Assembly: GCA_009691815.1 (NCBI GenBank)
Contig: SIAL01000004.1
Span: 1-28,657, forward strand
Length of the DNA stretch: 28,657 nucleotides
Direction of reading: 5' to 3'
Source: Gemmataceae bacterium
GTDB lineage: Bacteria > Planctomycetota > Planctomycetia > Gemmatales > Gemmataceae
A program made the position numbers and the translations under genes. Below, in pieces: positions 1 to 8,402 of the stretch (position 1 is the first letter of the stretch; every line of letters starts with the position of its first letter). The notes below the pieces were generated by a model. It was given only the letters and a program-made list of their open reading frames with translations. It was not told where the DNA came from and made no database searches.

Positions 1-2355
1 TCGGCGGGTGGCATGGGCATCCGCCTCGATGCGGGGAGTGCCTATAGCGGGGCGGTGATTGTTCCTTACTACGATTCCCTTTTGGTGAAGGTTACCGCGC
101 GAGGCAGCCGGTTCGAGGAAACAAGTCGGCGAATGTTACGCACGCTAAACGAATTCCGTGTTCGCGGCGTGAAGACCAACATACCCTTCCTCATCAATTT
201 GGTGAGTCATCCCTTTTTTCTTGCCGGGGAATGCACAACTCGCTTTATTGACCAAACACCCGGGCTTTTCGATCTTTTGGCGAGAAAAGATCGAGCCACA
301 AAACTAATCCGATATATTGCCAATGTAATCGTAAACGGCCACCCGGATGTTCCGAAAGCCACCCTCCGTCAAGGAAGATTTCGACCGGTGGAACCACGGG
401 TTCCAATACTTACCAATAGCCCTGAGAGCACAACCGACTGGCGGGGGAGATTTCTAGCGATTGGTGCCGAAAAATTCGCACAAGAGGTTCGCCAACACAA
501 ACCCCTGCTATTCACCGACACCACTATGCGGGATGCCCACCAATCGCTCCTTGCAACCCGCATGCGCACGCACGATATGACCCGAATTGCCGAATTTTAC
601 GCGACAAAAATGAACTGGCTCTTTTCCCTTGAAATGTGGGGGGGGGCGACATTTGACGCATCCATGCGCTTTCTAAAGGAATCGCCATGGGACCGACTTG
701 ATAAACTCCGCAAATCCATTCCAAACATCCTGTTTCAAATGCTCCTTCGTTCGGCAAGCGCCGTAGGTTACACCAATTACCCTGACAATGTTGTCCATGC
801 TTTTGTGAAAGAGGCCTATCAGGCCGGCATTGACATTTTCCGTTGCTTTGACGCCTGTAACGGGCTGCCCAATCTAACTCTGGGGATTGAGGCGGTTCGA
901 GCCACGGGTGGCATTTGCGAGGCCGCGATTTGCTATTCTGGCGACATTGAAGACCCCAGTCGTACCAAATATTCCCTTAACTATTATGTCCACTTGGCTC
1001 GTGAGCTGGAAAAACGAGGTGCCCATTTCCTTGCGATCAAGGATATGGCGGGTATTTGCAAACCTTTCGCCGCCGCCAAACTGGTAAAAACACTCAAACA
1101 GGAAGTGGGTTTGCCTATTCATTTCCATACCCATGATTGTGCCGGAGGGCAGGTGGCAACGCTTGTTTCCACGGCCGAGGCCGGGGTGGATATTGTCGAT
1201 GCCGCCGCCGCCAGCATGGCGGGCAATACCAGCCAACCCAGTCTCCATGCACTCATCGAAGCCCTTCGGTTTCATGAACGGGGAACCAAGGCACCCATCG
1301 ACGACCTCCAGACCATGGCCGACTATTGGGAAGGCGTCCGCAAACTGTACTACTCCTTTGAATCGGGCCAAAACTCCCCCGCCTCGGATATTTACCAAAA
1401 CGAAATGCCCGGGGGCCAAGCAACAAACCTCATGCAACAAGCAACCGCGGTTGGCCTAGGGGGCCGATGGCGAGAAGTTTGCAAAACCTACTCCGAGGTT
1501 AATCAACTTTTTGGTGATATTATCAAAGTTACCCCCACCTCCAAAGTGGTTGGTGACATGACACTTTTCCTCTTGAGTAACAGCCTAAAAACATCGGATG
1601 TAATGGACCCCAACAGGGAACTTTCCTTTCCCGAATCGGTTGTTGAATTTTTTGAAGGACGATTGGGTGAGCCCCCCGGAGGCTTTCCTTTGGAATTGCA
1701 AAGGCGCATCCTGCGTGATCGTAAACCCGTTCAGGGGCGGCCCGGTGCCTCTTTGGCCCCGGCCAATTTCGAAGCGGCCCGAACCCACTTGGCCGGGCCA
1801 CTTGGCGGTATGCCCTCCAATAGGGAGGTGGTTACCCATTTCCTTTACCCCAAAGTGTTTGACGAACTCCTGATTCACCAAGCCGAATATTCCGACACCA
1901 GTGTCCTACCATCGCTTGTGTTTTTTCAGGGTATGGAACCGGGTGACGAGGCCAGCATTGAAATCGAACCGGGAAAAACCCTTTTCCTTCGCTTTCTCAC
2001 CATTGGGGATCCAAGGCCGGACGGATCTAGGACGGTGTTTTTTGAACTTAATGGTCAACCACGGGAAGTGGTTGTTTCCGATAAAGCCCTTGCCGACAAA
2101 GCCCCTGCAAGGGTCAAGGCCGAACCGGGAGATACAACTCAATCTGGGTCTCCTATGTCTGGTTTGGTTAGCCAAATACTCGTCTCTCCCGGCGACAAGG
2201 TCCAAATAGGCCAACCGTTGTTTGTTTTGGAAGCCATGAAAATGGAAACAACCGTAAGGGCGGAATGCGCGGGAATTGTCCAATCCCTCCTTGTAATGGC
2301 AGGGGCACAAGTGGTTGGCCAAGATCTTGTCGTGAGGTTGACCAAGTCTTCCTAA
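1..2355 (+). CDS. pyc: Pyruvate carboxylase, C-terminal part (5' end outside window)
   Basis: Biotin-dependent carboxylation of pyruvate to oxaloacetate (anaplerosis). The reading frame is open from base 1, so the gene is cut by the window edge; the ATG at 13 is internal. Order of domains seen: end of the biotin carboxylase domain, the carboxyltransferase domain opening with TDTTMRDAHQSLLATRMR (about 511-567), the IKDMAG lysine motif and the HFHTHDCAGGQ metal/catalytic motif (about 1040-1150), the conserved PYC/OadA domain, and a biotinyl domain ending the protein. The biotin acceptor is the lysine of EAMKMET, codon 2239-2241. HTH and RDAHQ residues match the metal site of the family. The multidomain order is that of single-chain PYC rather than a split OadA/AccC. 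No frameshift is seen, although a G9 run lies at 638-646. The next gene starts 76 nt later on the same strand. Confidence 0.97.
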   Translation, partial: SAGGMGIRLDAGSAYSGAVIVPYYDSLLVKVTARGSRFEETSRRMLRTLNEFRVRGVKTNIPFLINLVSHPFFLAGECTTRFIDQTPGLFDLLARKDRATKLIRYIANVIVNGHPDVPKATLRQGRFRPVEPRVPILTNSPESTTDWRGRFLAIGAEKFAQEVRQHKPLLFTDTTMRDAHQSLLATRMRTHDMTRIAEFYATKMNWLFSLEMWGGATFDASMRFLKESPWDRLDKLRKSIPNILFQMLLRSASAVGYTNYPDNVVHAFVKEAYQAGIDIFRCFDACNGLPNLTLGIEAVRATGGICEAAICYSGDIEDPSRTKYSLNYYVHLARELEKRGAHFLAIKDMAGICKPFAAAKLVKTLKQEVGLPIHFHTHDCAGGQVATLVSTAEAGVDIVDAAAASMAGNTSQPSLHALIEALRFHERGTKAPIDDLQTMADYWEGVRKLYYSFESGQNSPASDIYQNEMPGGQATNLMQQATAVGLGGRWREVCKTYSEVNQLFGDIIKVTPTSKVVGDMTLFLLSNSLKTSDVMDPNRELSFPESVVEFFEGRLGEPPGGFPLELQRRILRDRKPVQGRPGASLAPANFEAARTHLAGPLGGMPSNREVVTHFLYPKVFDELLIHQAEYSDTSVLPSLVFFQGMEPGDEASIEIEPGKTLFLRFLTIGDPRPDGSRTVFFELNGQPREVVVSDKALADKAPARVKAEPGDTTQSGSPMSGLVSQILVSPGDKVQIGQPLFVLEAMKMETTVRAECAGIVQSLLVMAGAQVVGQDLVVRLTKSS

Positions 2356-2431
2356 GATATATTCCTAGGGATTGCGGTTGGTCTAGGCTGGGAAGATTTC
2401 AGCCAGAAATGGCGAACCAAAGGGGGTCATT

Positions 2432-4129
2432 ATGTCCAAATTGACAATGGTAAAGGGGCCCGAAGAGGGAAGAGTTCAAGAGTTGATTAAGGATAGCGTG
2501 GTTTTTGGTCGTCAGGCCACTTGCGATGTTGTGATACCTGTCACTTCTGTAAGTCGCGAACATGCTTTTATGCACAAGGCCGATGGTCTCTACCATCTAC
2601 TCGACAAAGGCAGCCGAAACGGAACAACGGTTAATGGGGAAAAAGTGCCAAGTGACGGGCAGGGAAGGGCCCTTCGCCACGGGGACCTGATTCAAATATG
2701 CGAAGTGGAATATTTGTTCGAGGATCCCTCCAAAGGACCAATAAGCTCCCCGGGTTCTGAAGCGATCGAAACCAGTTCGATTCCCGATGAAGACGAGAAT
2801 ACCTGTGTTAATGAAATCTTAAAGCAAACGACGCAGCAGATTTTGGACACCCAACCCGCGGAGAAACTGCGCCTCCTTTTGGATATCACCGGAGCATTCA
2901 GCAAAACCCTCGAACTAGATACTTTGCTACCCAAAATCGCCGACCAAATGTTTCAACTTTTCAAACAAGCGGACCGTTGTTTCCTAATTATTGCCGATGA
3001 TTCAACACCCCCTAAATTGATGCCAAAATTGGTCAAATCGCGCAAACCACAAGATGAGGCCAATGCCCGATTTTCCCGAACCATTGTCCGGAAGTGCATT
3101 GAATCCGGTCAGGCATTTTCCGCGGATGATGCCAGCCGATCCGAAGAGGTCGGTTTGAGTCAATCGGTCGTCGACTTCCGCATTCGTTCCGTTATGTGCG
3201 TGCCCCTGGTTGGAGTAAATGGCAAGCCATTTGGTGTGGTGCAATTGGATACTCAGGACCGTTCCAAGCGGTTTACCCAAGACGACCTAAAGCTCCTTTG
3301 GGGTGTTGCCACCCAAGCCGCGATTGCCCTCGACAATAGCAGGCTCCACGAACAATCCATTACCGAGGAACGAAGTCGGGCCGCAATGGATTGTGACCTT
3401 CGGCTGGCCCAACAAGTTCAGTTCAGTTTTCTTCCAAGGGAAGAAGCCCAAGTCGATGGATATGAATTCAAAGCCTATTACAAGGCTGCAAAGGAAGTTG
3501 GCGGAGATTATTACGGCTATATCCCCCTTTCGGGTGGCCGAATGGGGGTTACCATTGGCGATGTGGCGGGAAAGGGTGTGGCGGCGGCTTTAATTATGGC
3601 CAAAGTTTCCTCTGAAACCCGCTATGTTTTGTCTACCGAGCCCGACTTGCCTACGGCGGTGGCGAAACTCAATGATGAACTTTACCCTTATCTGGATAAC
3701 CTCCAAAAGTTTGTAACTTTTGAAGCCTGTATCCTAGATCCGAAATCCCATCAATGGTCCATTTGTAATGCCGGCCATATGATTCCGCTTCTGATTCGAA
3801 AGACCGGCGGTCCTATTGAGGATGTGGTCCATGCCGACATTACCGGCATTCCCTTGGGTATCATGGAAGGTATGACCTTTGAGTATGCGACCTTTACTCT
3901 GGAACCGGGTGATCAAATTCTCTTTTATAGTGATGGTGTCAGCGAATCCATGAGCGCCAATGGAGTCGCATTTGGCATGGATAAAATGAAAGAAGTCATC
4001 CAATCGGTAAAAGATCCCACTCCAAAAACCGTCGTGGAACGGCTTTTAGGAGCGATCAATCAGCACACCGTTGGCCGCCAATATCCCCATGATGACATCA
4101 CCATTGTTTGCTGCGGGAGAAAAGCCTAA
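2432..4129 (+). CDS. FHA-GAF-PP2C (RsbU/SpoIIE-type) serine phosphatase
   Basis: 565 aa cytoplasmic signalling protein. Residues about 1-100 form an FHA domain with G26-R27, S41/H44 (SREH) and the NGTTVNG turn, a phosphothreonine-binding fold. Residues about 150-305 resemble a GAF sensor domain (MCVPLVGVNGKPFGVVQLD). Residues about 340-565 form a PP2C/SpoIIE phosphatase with metal-binding aspartates D359 (VGGDYYG), D377 (GDVAGKG) and D501 (SDGVSES). Such proteins normally dephosphorylate an anti-sigma-antagonist or another phospho-Ser/Thr target; no STAS protein or switch kinase is adjacent, so the substrate is unknown. The FHA module suggests recruitment to a Hanks-kinase phosphosite. Start ATG is preceded by a strong RBS (AGGGGGT, 2421-2427, 4-nt spacer). 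The stop overlaps the next start by one base (TAATG), so co-translation with the ClpS-like gene is likely. Confidence 0.95.
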   Translation: MSKLTMVKGPEEGRVQELIKDSVVFGRQATCDVVIPVTSVSREHAFMHKADGLYHLLDKGSRNGTTVNGEKVPSDGQGRALRHGDLIQICEVEYLFEDPSKGPISSPGSEAIETSSIPDEDENTCVNEILKQTTQQILDTQPAEKLRLLLDITGAFSKTLELDTLLPKIADQMFQLFKQADRCFLIIADDSTPPKLMPKLVKSRKPQDEANARFSRTIVRKCIESGQAFSADDASRSEEVGLSQSVVDFRIRSVMCVPLVGVNGKPFGVVQLDTQDRSKRFTQDDLKLLWGVATQAAIALDNSRLHEQSITEERSRAAMDCDLRLAQQVQFSFLPREEAQVDGYEFKAYYKAAKEVGGDYYGYIPLSGGRMGVTIGDVAGKGVAAALIMAKVSSETRYVLSTEPDLPTAVAKLNDELYPYLDNLQKFVTFEACILDPKSHQWSICNAGHMIPLLIRKTGGPIEDVVHADITGIPLGIMEGMTFEYATFTLEPGDQILFYSDGVSESMSANGVAFGMDKMKEVIQSVKDPTPKTVVERLLGAINQHTVGRQYPHDDITIVCCGRKA

Positions 4130-4530
4130 TGGGCTTTCCGACTGATTTCAGACAATCCATTGAGATTTCAACACCTTTGGGATCTCAACAACCAAGATTT
4201 TCCAACGCTTCCTCCGAACCCGCATTAGCCGATCCCGTCCTTGTCATTAATCCAAGGATCCAACCTCGATACCATGTAATCCTTCTCAATGACGATGATC
4301 ACACCTATCGTTATGTGATAGAAATGATGCTGATTGTTTTTGGCCACCCCCCGGAAAAAGGGTTCTTAATTGCAAAGGAGGTCGACAAGGCGGGCAGGGC
4401 CATTTGCCTTACCACTTCCTTGGAACATGCGGAATTTAAACAAGAACAGGTCCACGCCTACGGAGCGGATCCTTACTTTGGTCCTAAGTGTAAAGGGTCC
4501 ATGACAGCGGTTCTAGAACCCGCCGAATAA
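4129..4530 (+). CDS. clpS: ClpS-like N-end-rule adaptor (divergent)
   Basis: 133 aa. ClpS delivers N-degron substrates to ClpAP/ClpCP. The core starts at YHVILLNDDDHTYRYVIEMM, which aligns with the ClpS NDD motif, and continues through EVDKAGRAICLTTSLEHAEF to a C-terminal KCKGSMTAVLEPA. Compared with E. coli ClpS, the NDD pocket residues are kept, but the gatekeeper Met40 position is Tyr and the His66 position is Asp (alignment by eye). From memory, other planctomycete ClpS proteins share this pattern, so it looks lineage-wide rather than decay. The start ATG overlaps the upstream stop (TAATG) and has GGGAGA about 10 nt upstream. An in-frame TTG at 4108 would lie inside the preceding gene and is less likely. 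About 45 N-terminal residues precede the fold and look unstructured. Confidence 0.85.
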   Translation: MGFPTDFRQSIEISTPLGSQQPRFSNASSEPALADPVLVINPRIQPRYHVILLNDDDHTYRYVIEMMLIVFGHPPEKGFLIAKEVDKAGRAICLTTSLEHAEFKQEQVHAYGADPYFGPKCKGSMTAVLEPAE

Positions 4531-4561
4531 AGAAGTCCGCCCAAACCAACAGGGGCAAACA

Positions 4562-6043
4562 TTATGTTCCAGGTCGCTTTACCCTGGGGGCGACTGGCAG
4601 GTTTAAGTTTTTCTGTTTGTCCGCCTGCCCCTGGTGAATGGCAGCCAATTTGGAATCACCCATTTTTTTATAGGCTGTGGCTAAACTCTGATGAATGCTA
4701 GGCGTTGGCCCCATGTTGGTTAATGCGAATTCCAAATCAGTAATCGCTTCTTTCCATTGCCCTAGAAGGAGATGAATCTGTCCACGGGTTTCACGAAAGT
4801 GTGGATTACCCGGGTTCATGGTTACCGCTTGGGCGGATATTTCCAATCCACGCTTTAGATCCCGTGGAGACTCGTTGGAAAGATACCAAGCCAAGTTGTT
4901 GCACACCTCGGGTAATTTGGGATTTGCCTGATAGGCAAGGTCAAAATGAAGTCTGGCCAAATCGGTTCGACCCTTGCGATGGGCTTCTGTTCCCAAAAGA
5001 AGGTGAACCATATCAGGCACCGTGCCCTTGGAAAGAAGTTCTTCAAGTCGGGCATTTATGGCATTGTTCGTATCGACACCCAAACGCAATCCTTCTTCCA
5101 TTCGTAAAAGGATTAGGGGATTGCTTGGATCCACCAGCAAGCCTTTACTCACTAAGGCCAAATAGGCCCCAAAGTCCGGATCGGGCTTGTTTAGGGCTGC
5201 GGCCATTTGCAGGGCAAGCGTTGTTCCCAATTCGCTTCGGAGAATTTCAGAAGGCTTGCTTTGAAAAGCAACAGATAAAAGGTCCGCGGCTTCTTGATGT
5301 TTCCCTTGTAGGTTGCTGATGTCCGCAACCGCTCGAATGAGTTCCTCGTTGTCGGAGTATTGTTTGAGCTTGGATCGAAGAGGCGATTCCGCCAATTTAA
5401 GTAGGTCCAATGTCTTTTGTTTTTGAGTTGCCACCAAACCTCTAGCCAATCGGACACAAAGTTCCGGGCGCAAAGAAACAACCGCCACGACAAATGGATG
5501 CGCTTCATTCCATTGATTGTTATCCAACAAAACCTCCGCCAAATCAGCTCGGGCTTCAAGGTTTTTGGGATTTCCGGCAATTGCCTTCGCCAAATGGTTG
5601 ATTGCTTTGGCTCGTTTCACAGGATCCTTGGTCGGGTCGAGTAAAAGACGCTTGGCAAGTAACAAATGAGCATGATCGAAACCAAAGCTTTCATTATCCA
5701 AGGGCGCTAACCCTTCAAGGATTGCCACGGATTCCGCAAATCGTTTTTGCGCTTCCATCAATAAGGCAAACCGAAAGCGAATCATCGGATCGTCCGGTTC
5801 GATCACCATTAGGGCATCAAGGGAAAGTTCAATCCTTTGGACATTACCCTCCTTGATGGCCTTTTCCAAATGAGTGTAATAATACTGTGAGTCAACTACG
5901 GAGCTAAAACCAAAAAAACAAACCAGCATCGCAGAAATCAAAAAAAACAAAACAGCAATCGTGGCAAGCCACCGTGGGGCACACGAGTAGACCATTTCCG
6001 AAGCAAGGGAAAAAAGCCCCGGTCCGTTATTTGCCTTGGTCAT
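4562..6043 (-). CDS. Membrane-anchored TPR-repeat protein
   Basis: 493 aa. A single hydrophobic segment at about residues 25-46 follows a short arginine-ended N-terminus and probably acts as an uncleaved signal anchor, leaving the rest outside the cytoplasm. The remainder is alpha-helical with degenerate tetratricopeptide repeats from about residue 55 onward. The clearest lie at about 345-385 (GRTDLARLHFDLAYQANPKL) and 395-475 (LGQWKEAITDLEFAL). The start lies 3 nt after the exosortase stop (stop 6047-6049, start 6041-6043), so the two genes are one transcription unit and this product probably works with the exosortase. PEP-CTERM/exosortase loci elsewhere (EPS clusters) often include TPR proteins such as PrsT; that link is by family analogy only. 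No C-terminal PEP-CTERM-like sorting signal is seen: the tail is short, basic and hydrophilic. Confidence 0.85.
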   Translation of the reverse strand: MTKANNGPGLFSLASEMVYSCAPRWLATIAVLFFLISAMLVCFFGFSSVVDSQYYYTHLEKAIKEGNVQRIELSLDALMVIEPDDPMIRFRFALLMEAQKRFAESVAILEGLAPLDNESFGFDHAHLLLAKRLLLDPTKDPVKRAKAINHLAKAIAGNPKNLEARADLAEVLLDNNQWNEAHPFVVAVVSLRPELCVRLARGLVATQKQKTLDLLKLAESPLRSKLKQYSDNEELIRAVADISNLQGKHQEAADLLSVAFQSKPSEILRSELGTTLALQMAAALNKPDPDFGAYLALVSKGLLVDPSNPLILLRMEEGLRLGVDTNNAINARLEELLSKGTVPDMVHLLLGTEAHRKGRTDLARLHFDLAYQANPKLPEVCNNLAWYLSNESPRDLKRGLEISAQAVTMNPGNPHFRETRGQIHLLLGQWKEAITDLEFALTNMGPTPSIHQSLATAYKKMGDSKLAAIHQGQADKQKNLNLPVAPRVKRPGT

Positions 6044-6046
6044 GGC

Positions 6047-7705
6047 TTAATTACTCCGGTTAATTGAGGGCCATTTGCCAATGGTTTCCCTTGCCGCTTC
6101 GTATAAGTCCCGAAGGTCGGTTTTCTGTTGACCTGAAAGTTCATGATTGGTTTGACAACTCAATTGAATTTGAAAATTATCTCCGTGAGGATTTGTGCCA
6201 CCAAGGGAATAAAAGTTTTCTGAAATTCTGTTTTTTGCGGAACCCCAATAACGGGCTAGGGCGGTCTCAAATTGAAGCCAATTTCCCCTTGTGTCAACAT
6301 GACCAAAAAGGAGGAAAAGTCGTCGGTTAGGAGGTTTGAAATAATTCGCCTCGACTCGAAACCGACCTTCTTTCGCAATGCTTTCCAATAACTGGGTTTC
6401 TTCCCATCCCACATTTCGGTAGCAAAAGGCAAGGTTATGAAAGCCATGAAACGGTTCATCAATGGCCAACCTTGCCACCAAACCACCTTTGCCAAAAATC
6501 CAAAATTGGGACTGGATTCCCTGACCCAACAGCTTGGTATCTTCCACAATTTCAGGTCCGGAGAGGATTTTCCAACCATCCAGTTCGTCCTTGAACAGGT
6601 TCACTTGTAAGGGAAGGTGTCCTCCATCTTCCCTAGCTCCAAAGATTCGAAAGGATTGGGAAGCAAGGATTTTGGCCTCCAAAAGCCCCAGGGGAACAAA
6701 CAGAACGGGGATCACCCAAAATAAAACTCCCAACGGAGCTATTACCTTTTTCAGCTTGTATCCGGGCAATAGTTCCACTCTTGGCGCTACCGCCTCGGCA
6801 TCCACCTGATTGTCATCATCGGAAAAGGCGACTTTCTTTGGGGGCAGCAGCCATTCTCGTAATCCTTCAAAAAGTTGATCGGTGCCCAAAATCACGATTA
6901 GTCCAGAGGCAAATAAAGCAAATCCCAAAATTTCGTGTTTTAATCCCATGGTAAAATCAATTTTCTGATAATGAATCACTAACACTATAAATAAAATTCG
7001 GAAAACATTCAAAATGGTTACAACGATTACGGAAGTAATAAAAAGCCCAATTGCCCGTTGCCAAGATCGCTCTTGAAATAGGCTGTAGCAAATAGACAAG
7101 GCCGCAATGGAAACTAATGATCTTATCCCGCTACAAGCTTCGGCAACCAGCAATGGTCGATCAGGAAGGAGGATTACATTTCCGGTTACCCGGTGAAAAA
7201 GGTCCATGGATAACAAAACTTGGTGACAAACCGCCACAACCATGGTTTGCAGGTTACTAGTTAGCGTGTCCAATAATCCCAAGGGGGGGGGGATCACCAC
7301 AAAACCGGCTAGAAGGACAGGGAGGATCCTTCCCAAAGAACCTGAATCCAACAAGAGCCTGCCAACCAAAATGAGTGAAAGAAAGAATCCAAAAAACGCC
7401 CCCCGTGGGTAATTGAGTATTGTGGCCCCGGCACAAACCAACCAAATCCCAACAACCAAGATCCAATCCCACCATGAGGGCAGGGTGGTTCGAAAAGATG
7501 CCGATTGGAATCTATCCCACCCCAACCAAGCCAAACAAGCAAGGTAAGGCAAACTGAATTGGTAATTTTCATCATTCAGCTGGCCAAATAGGAAGCTAAT
7601 TGCCAAAGGGGCGGTGGCCAGGAGCAGGCAAATGAAAGGAATCATACGCAAAGTATAGCGATTCGAGCCCCATTTGCCGAATCCGTTTCGTATTTCTCGA
7701 ACCAT
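6047..7705 (-). CDS. Exosortase fused to EpsI-type C-terminal domain
   Basis: 552 aa. Residues about 20-290 form a multi-pass membrane domain of the exosortase/archaeosortase family, the transpeptidase-like enzymes that process PEP-CTERM-type sorting signals. The catalytic triad is visible: C191 in EACSGIRS, R236 in NVFRILF and H257 in KHEILGF. After a basic/acidic cytoplasmic linker and another hydrophobic segment (about 325-350), residues about 350-552 resemble the exosortase-associated EpsI domain, including an FHNLAFCYRNVGW stretch comparable to the Cys..GW motif of that family. Exosortase-EpsI fusions are known; the exact planctomycete subtype (possibly XrtU) I cannot confirm. First gene of a two-gene unit with the TPR protein. 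Oddity: a run of ten C (7283-7292 on +) encodes Pro-Pro-Pro in a membrane loop and is a potential slippage site. Start ATG has a GGGCGGG upstream as a weak RBS. Confidence 0.9.
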   Translation of the reverse strand: MVREIRNGFGKWGSNRYTLRMIPFICLLLATAPLAISFLFGQLNDENYQFSLPYLACLAWLGWDRFQSASFRTTLPSWWDWILVVGIWLVCAGATILNYPRGAFFGFFLSLILVGRLLLDSGSLGRILPVLLAGFVVIPPPLGLLDTLTSNLQTMVVAVCHQVLLSMDLFHRVTGNVILLPDRPLLVAEACSGIRSLVSIAALSICYSLFQERSWQRAIGLFITSVIVVTILNVFRILFIVLVIHYQKIDFTMGLKHEILGFALFASGLIVILGTDQLFEGLREWLLPPKKVAFSDDDNQVDAEAVAPRVELLPGYKLKKVIAPLGVLFWVIPVLFVPLGLLEAKILASQSFRIFGAREDGGHLPLQVNLFKDELDGWKILSGPEIVEDTKLLGQGIQSQFWIFGKGGLVARLAIDEPFHGFHNLAFCYRNVGWEETQLLESIAKEGRFRVEANYFKPPNRRLFLLFGHVDTRGNWLQFETALARYWGSAKNRISENFYSLGGTNPHGDNFQIQLSCQTNHELSGQQKTDLRDLYEAARETIGKWPSINRSN

Positions 7706-7728
7706 CCCGCCCTAAGAAATATCCCGTA

Positions 7729-7756
7729 TTGACACCGTTGGGAAATAGGTTATGAA
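7729..7756 (+). promoter_or_regulatory. Candidate sigma70-type promoter for the lipoprotein-flippase-glycosyltransferase operon
   Basis: Perfect TTGACA at 7729-7734, a 16-bp spacer and TATGAA at 7751-7756 (four of six matches to TATAAT). It lies in the 99-bp divergent gap, 38 nt upstream of the RBS GGAAGGG (7794-7800). Assigned by pattern only; start-site mapping would decide. Confidence 0.4.
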
Positions 7757-7761
7757 CGGTG
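7733..7761. repeat. Inverted repeat, candidate operator in divergent promoter region
   Basis: Perfect 7-bp half-sites CACCGTT (7733-7739) and AACGGTG (7755-7761), 22 bp apart centre to centre, about two helical turns. The repeat overlaps the candidate -35/-10 elements and sits between the divergent exosortase and lipoprotein genes, a position where a dimeric regulator could act. No regulator gene is adjacent, so function is inference; a 7-bp repeat can also occur by chance. Confidence 0.35.
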
Positions 7762-7804
7762 CTTATCAGGAAGACTAACGGCGCACCTCCCAAGGAAGGG
7801 ACTT

Positions 7805-8356
7805 ATGGCGATTGCAAATAATATTTTTTGTACCCTTTTTGCGGCTTCAACCCTTTTTGGGGTGGCTTGTTCGAACAGGTGTTTTCTTACCAAAACGGGA
7901 AATGAACCACTCCCACCCACATCGGTAAAAAAACCTAACCCAAGCCCGGCGACTTGGCCGCCGGCATCAGAATCGCCAACGCCTTCGAAAACCATTAACC
8001 CCTCCGGCAATCCGAAAGTGGAATCCGCTTCAGGACAGGATATTTCCCCCTCTGGAAATTCAACCATTCAGCCAACAGCGGCCCTCATTCCTCCTTCAGG
8101 CCCGGTGACCGACATTACGCCAAACGGGGTGATCCAGGCTCAGCGATTGGAAACTGTCCCCGCGGTAAAAAAACCGGTGGTCCAGACATTGCCCCTTTCC
8201 AATCAGGACTCCTCTTCCATTGCCTCTCCCTTTACACCCTTCCCGGGGAATTCGGGGAACTCCCTTGCGGTTCCACCTCCGCCCCCGGGATCGCCCTTAA
8301 ACTCTTCGGCACCGTTGGGTATTCCTTCACCACCTTCCGGCTCACCCAATCGATAG
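7805..8356 (+). CDS. Proline/serine-rich putative lipoprotein, no recognised domain
   Basis: 183 aa. A hydrophobic N-terminus ends in FGVAC (Cys22), a plausible but non-canonical lipobox (Gly instead of Leu at -3). The rest is low complexity, very rich in Pro, Ser, Gly and Asn, with repeated PSGN/PPSG/PPPPG-type stretches, and is expected to be disordered and outside the cytoplasm. No catalytic motif is seen. Translation is well supported by GGAAGGG 4 nt before the ATG and by the candidate promoter upstream. It is the first gene of a same-strand set with the flippase-like protein and the glycosyltransferase (46-nt gap). It could be a spacer, scaffold or cell-envelope anchor; Ser/Thr-Pro-rich disordered segments are also plausible glycosylation acceptors, but that is speculation. 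Confidence 0.7.
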   Translation: MAIANNIFCTLFAASTLFGVACSNRCFLTKTGNEPLPPTSVKKPNPSPATWPPASESPTPSKTINPSGNPKVESASGQDISPSGNSTIQPTAALIPPSGPVTDITPNGVIQAQRLETVPAVKKPVVQTLPLSNQDSSSIASPFTPFPGNSGNSLAVPPPPPGSPLNSSAPLGIPSPPSGSPNR

Positions 8357-8402
8357 TATGAAGGGATAGCTTTAAATTCGTTACAGGCCGGGTGGGCCAA
8401 GC

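Noticed and set aside
638..646. G9 run in the pyruvate carboxylase gene as a phase-variation tract
   Set aside because: It encodes the conserved EMWGGATFD segment of a housekeeping enzyme; the run follows from Trp-Gly-Gly codons and the frame is intact.
874..1440. Minus-strand ORF of 188 codons inside the pyruvate carboxylase gene
   Set aside because: Fully overlaps the conserved carboxyltransferase domain on the other strand; the product resembles no protein family.
4801..5319. Plus-strand ORF of 172 codons inside the TPR gene
   Set aside because: Antisense shadow of a gene with clear TPR pattern; no RBS and a composition unlike a real protein.
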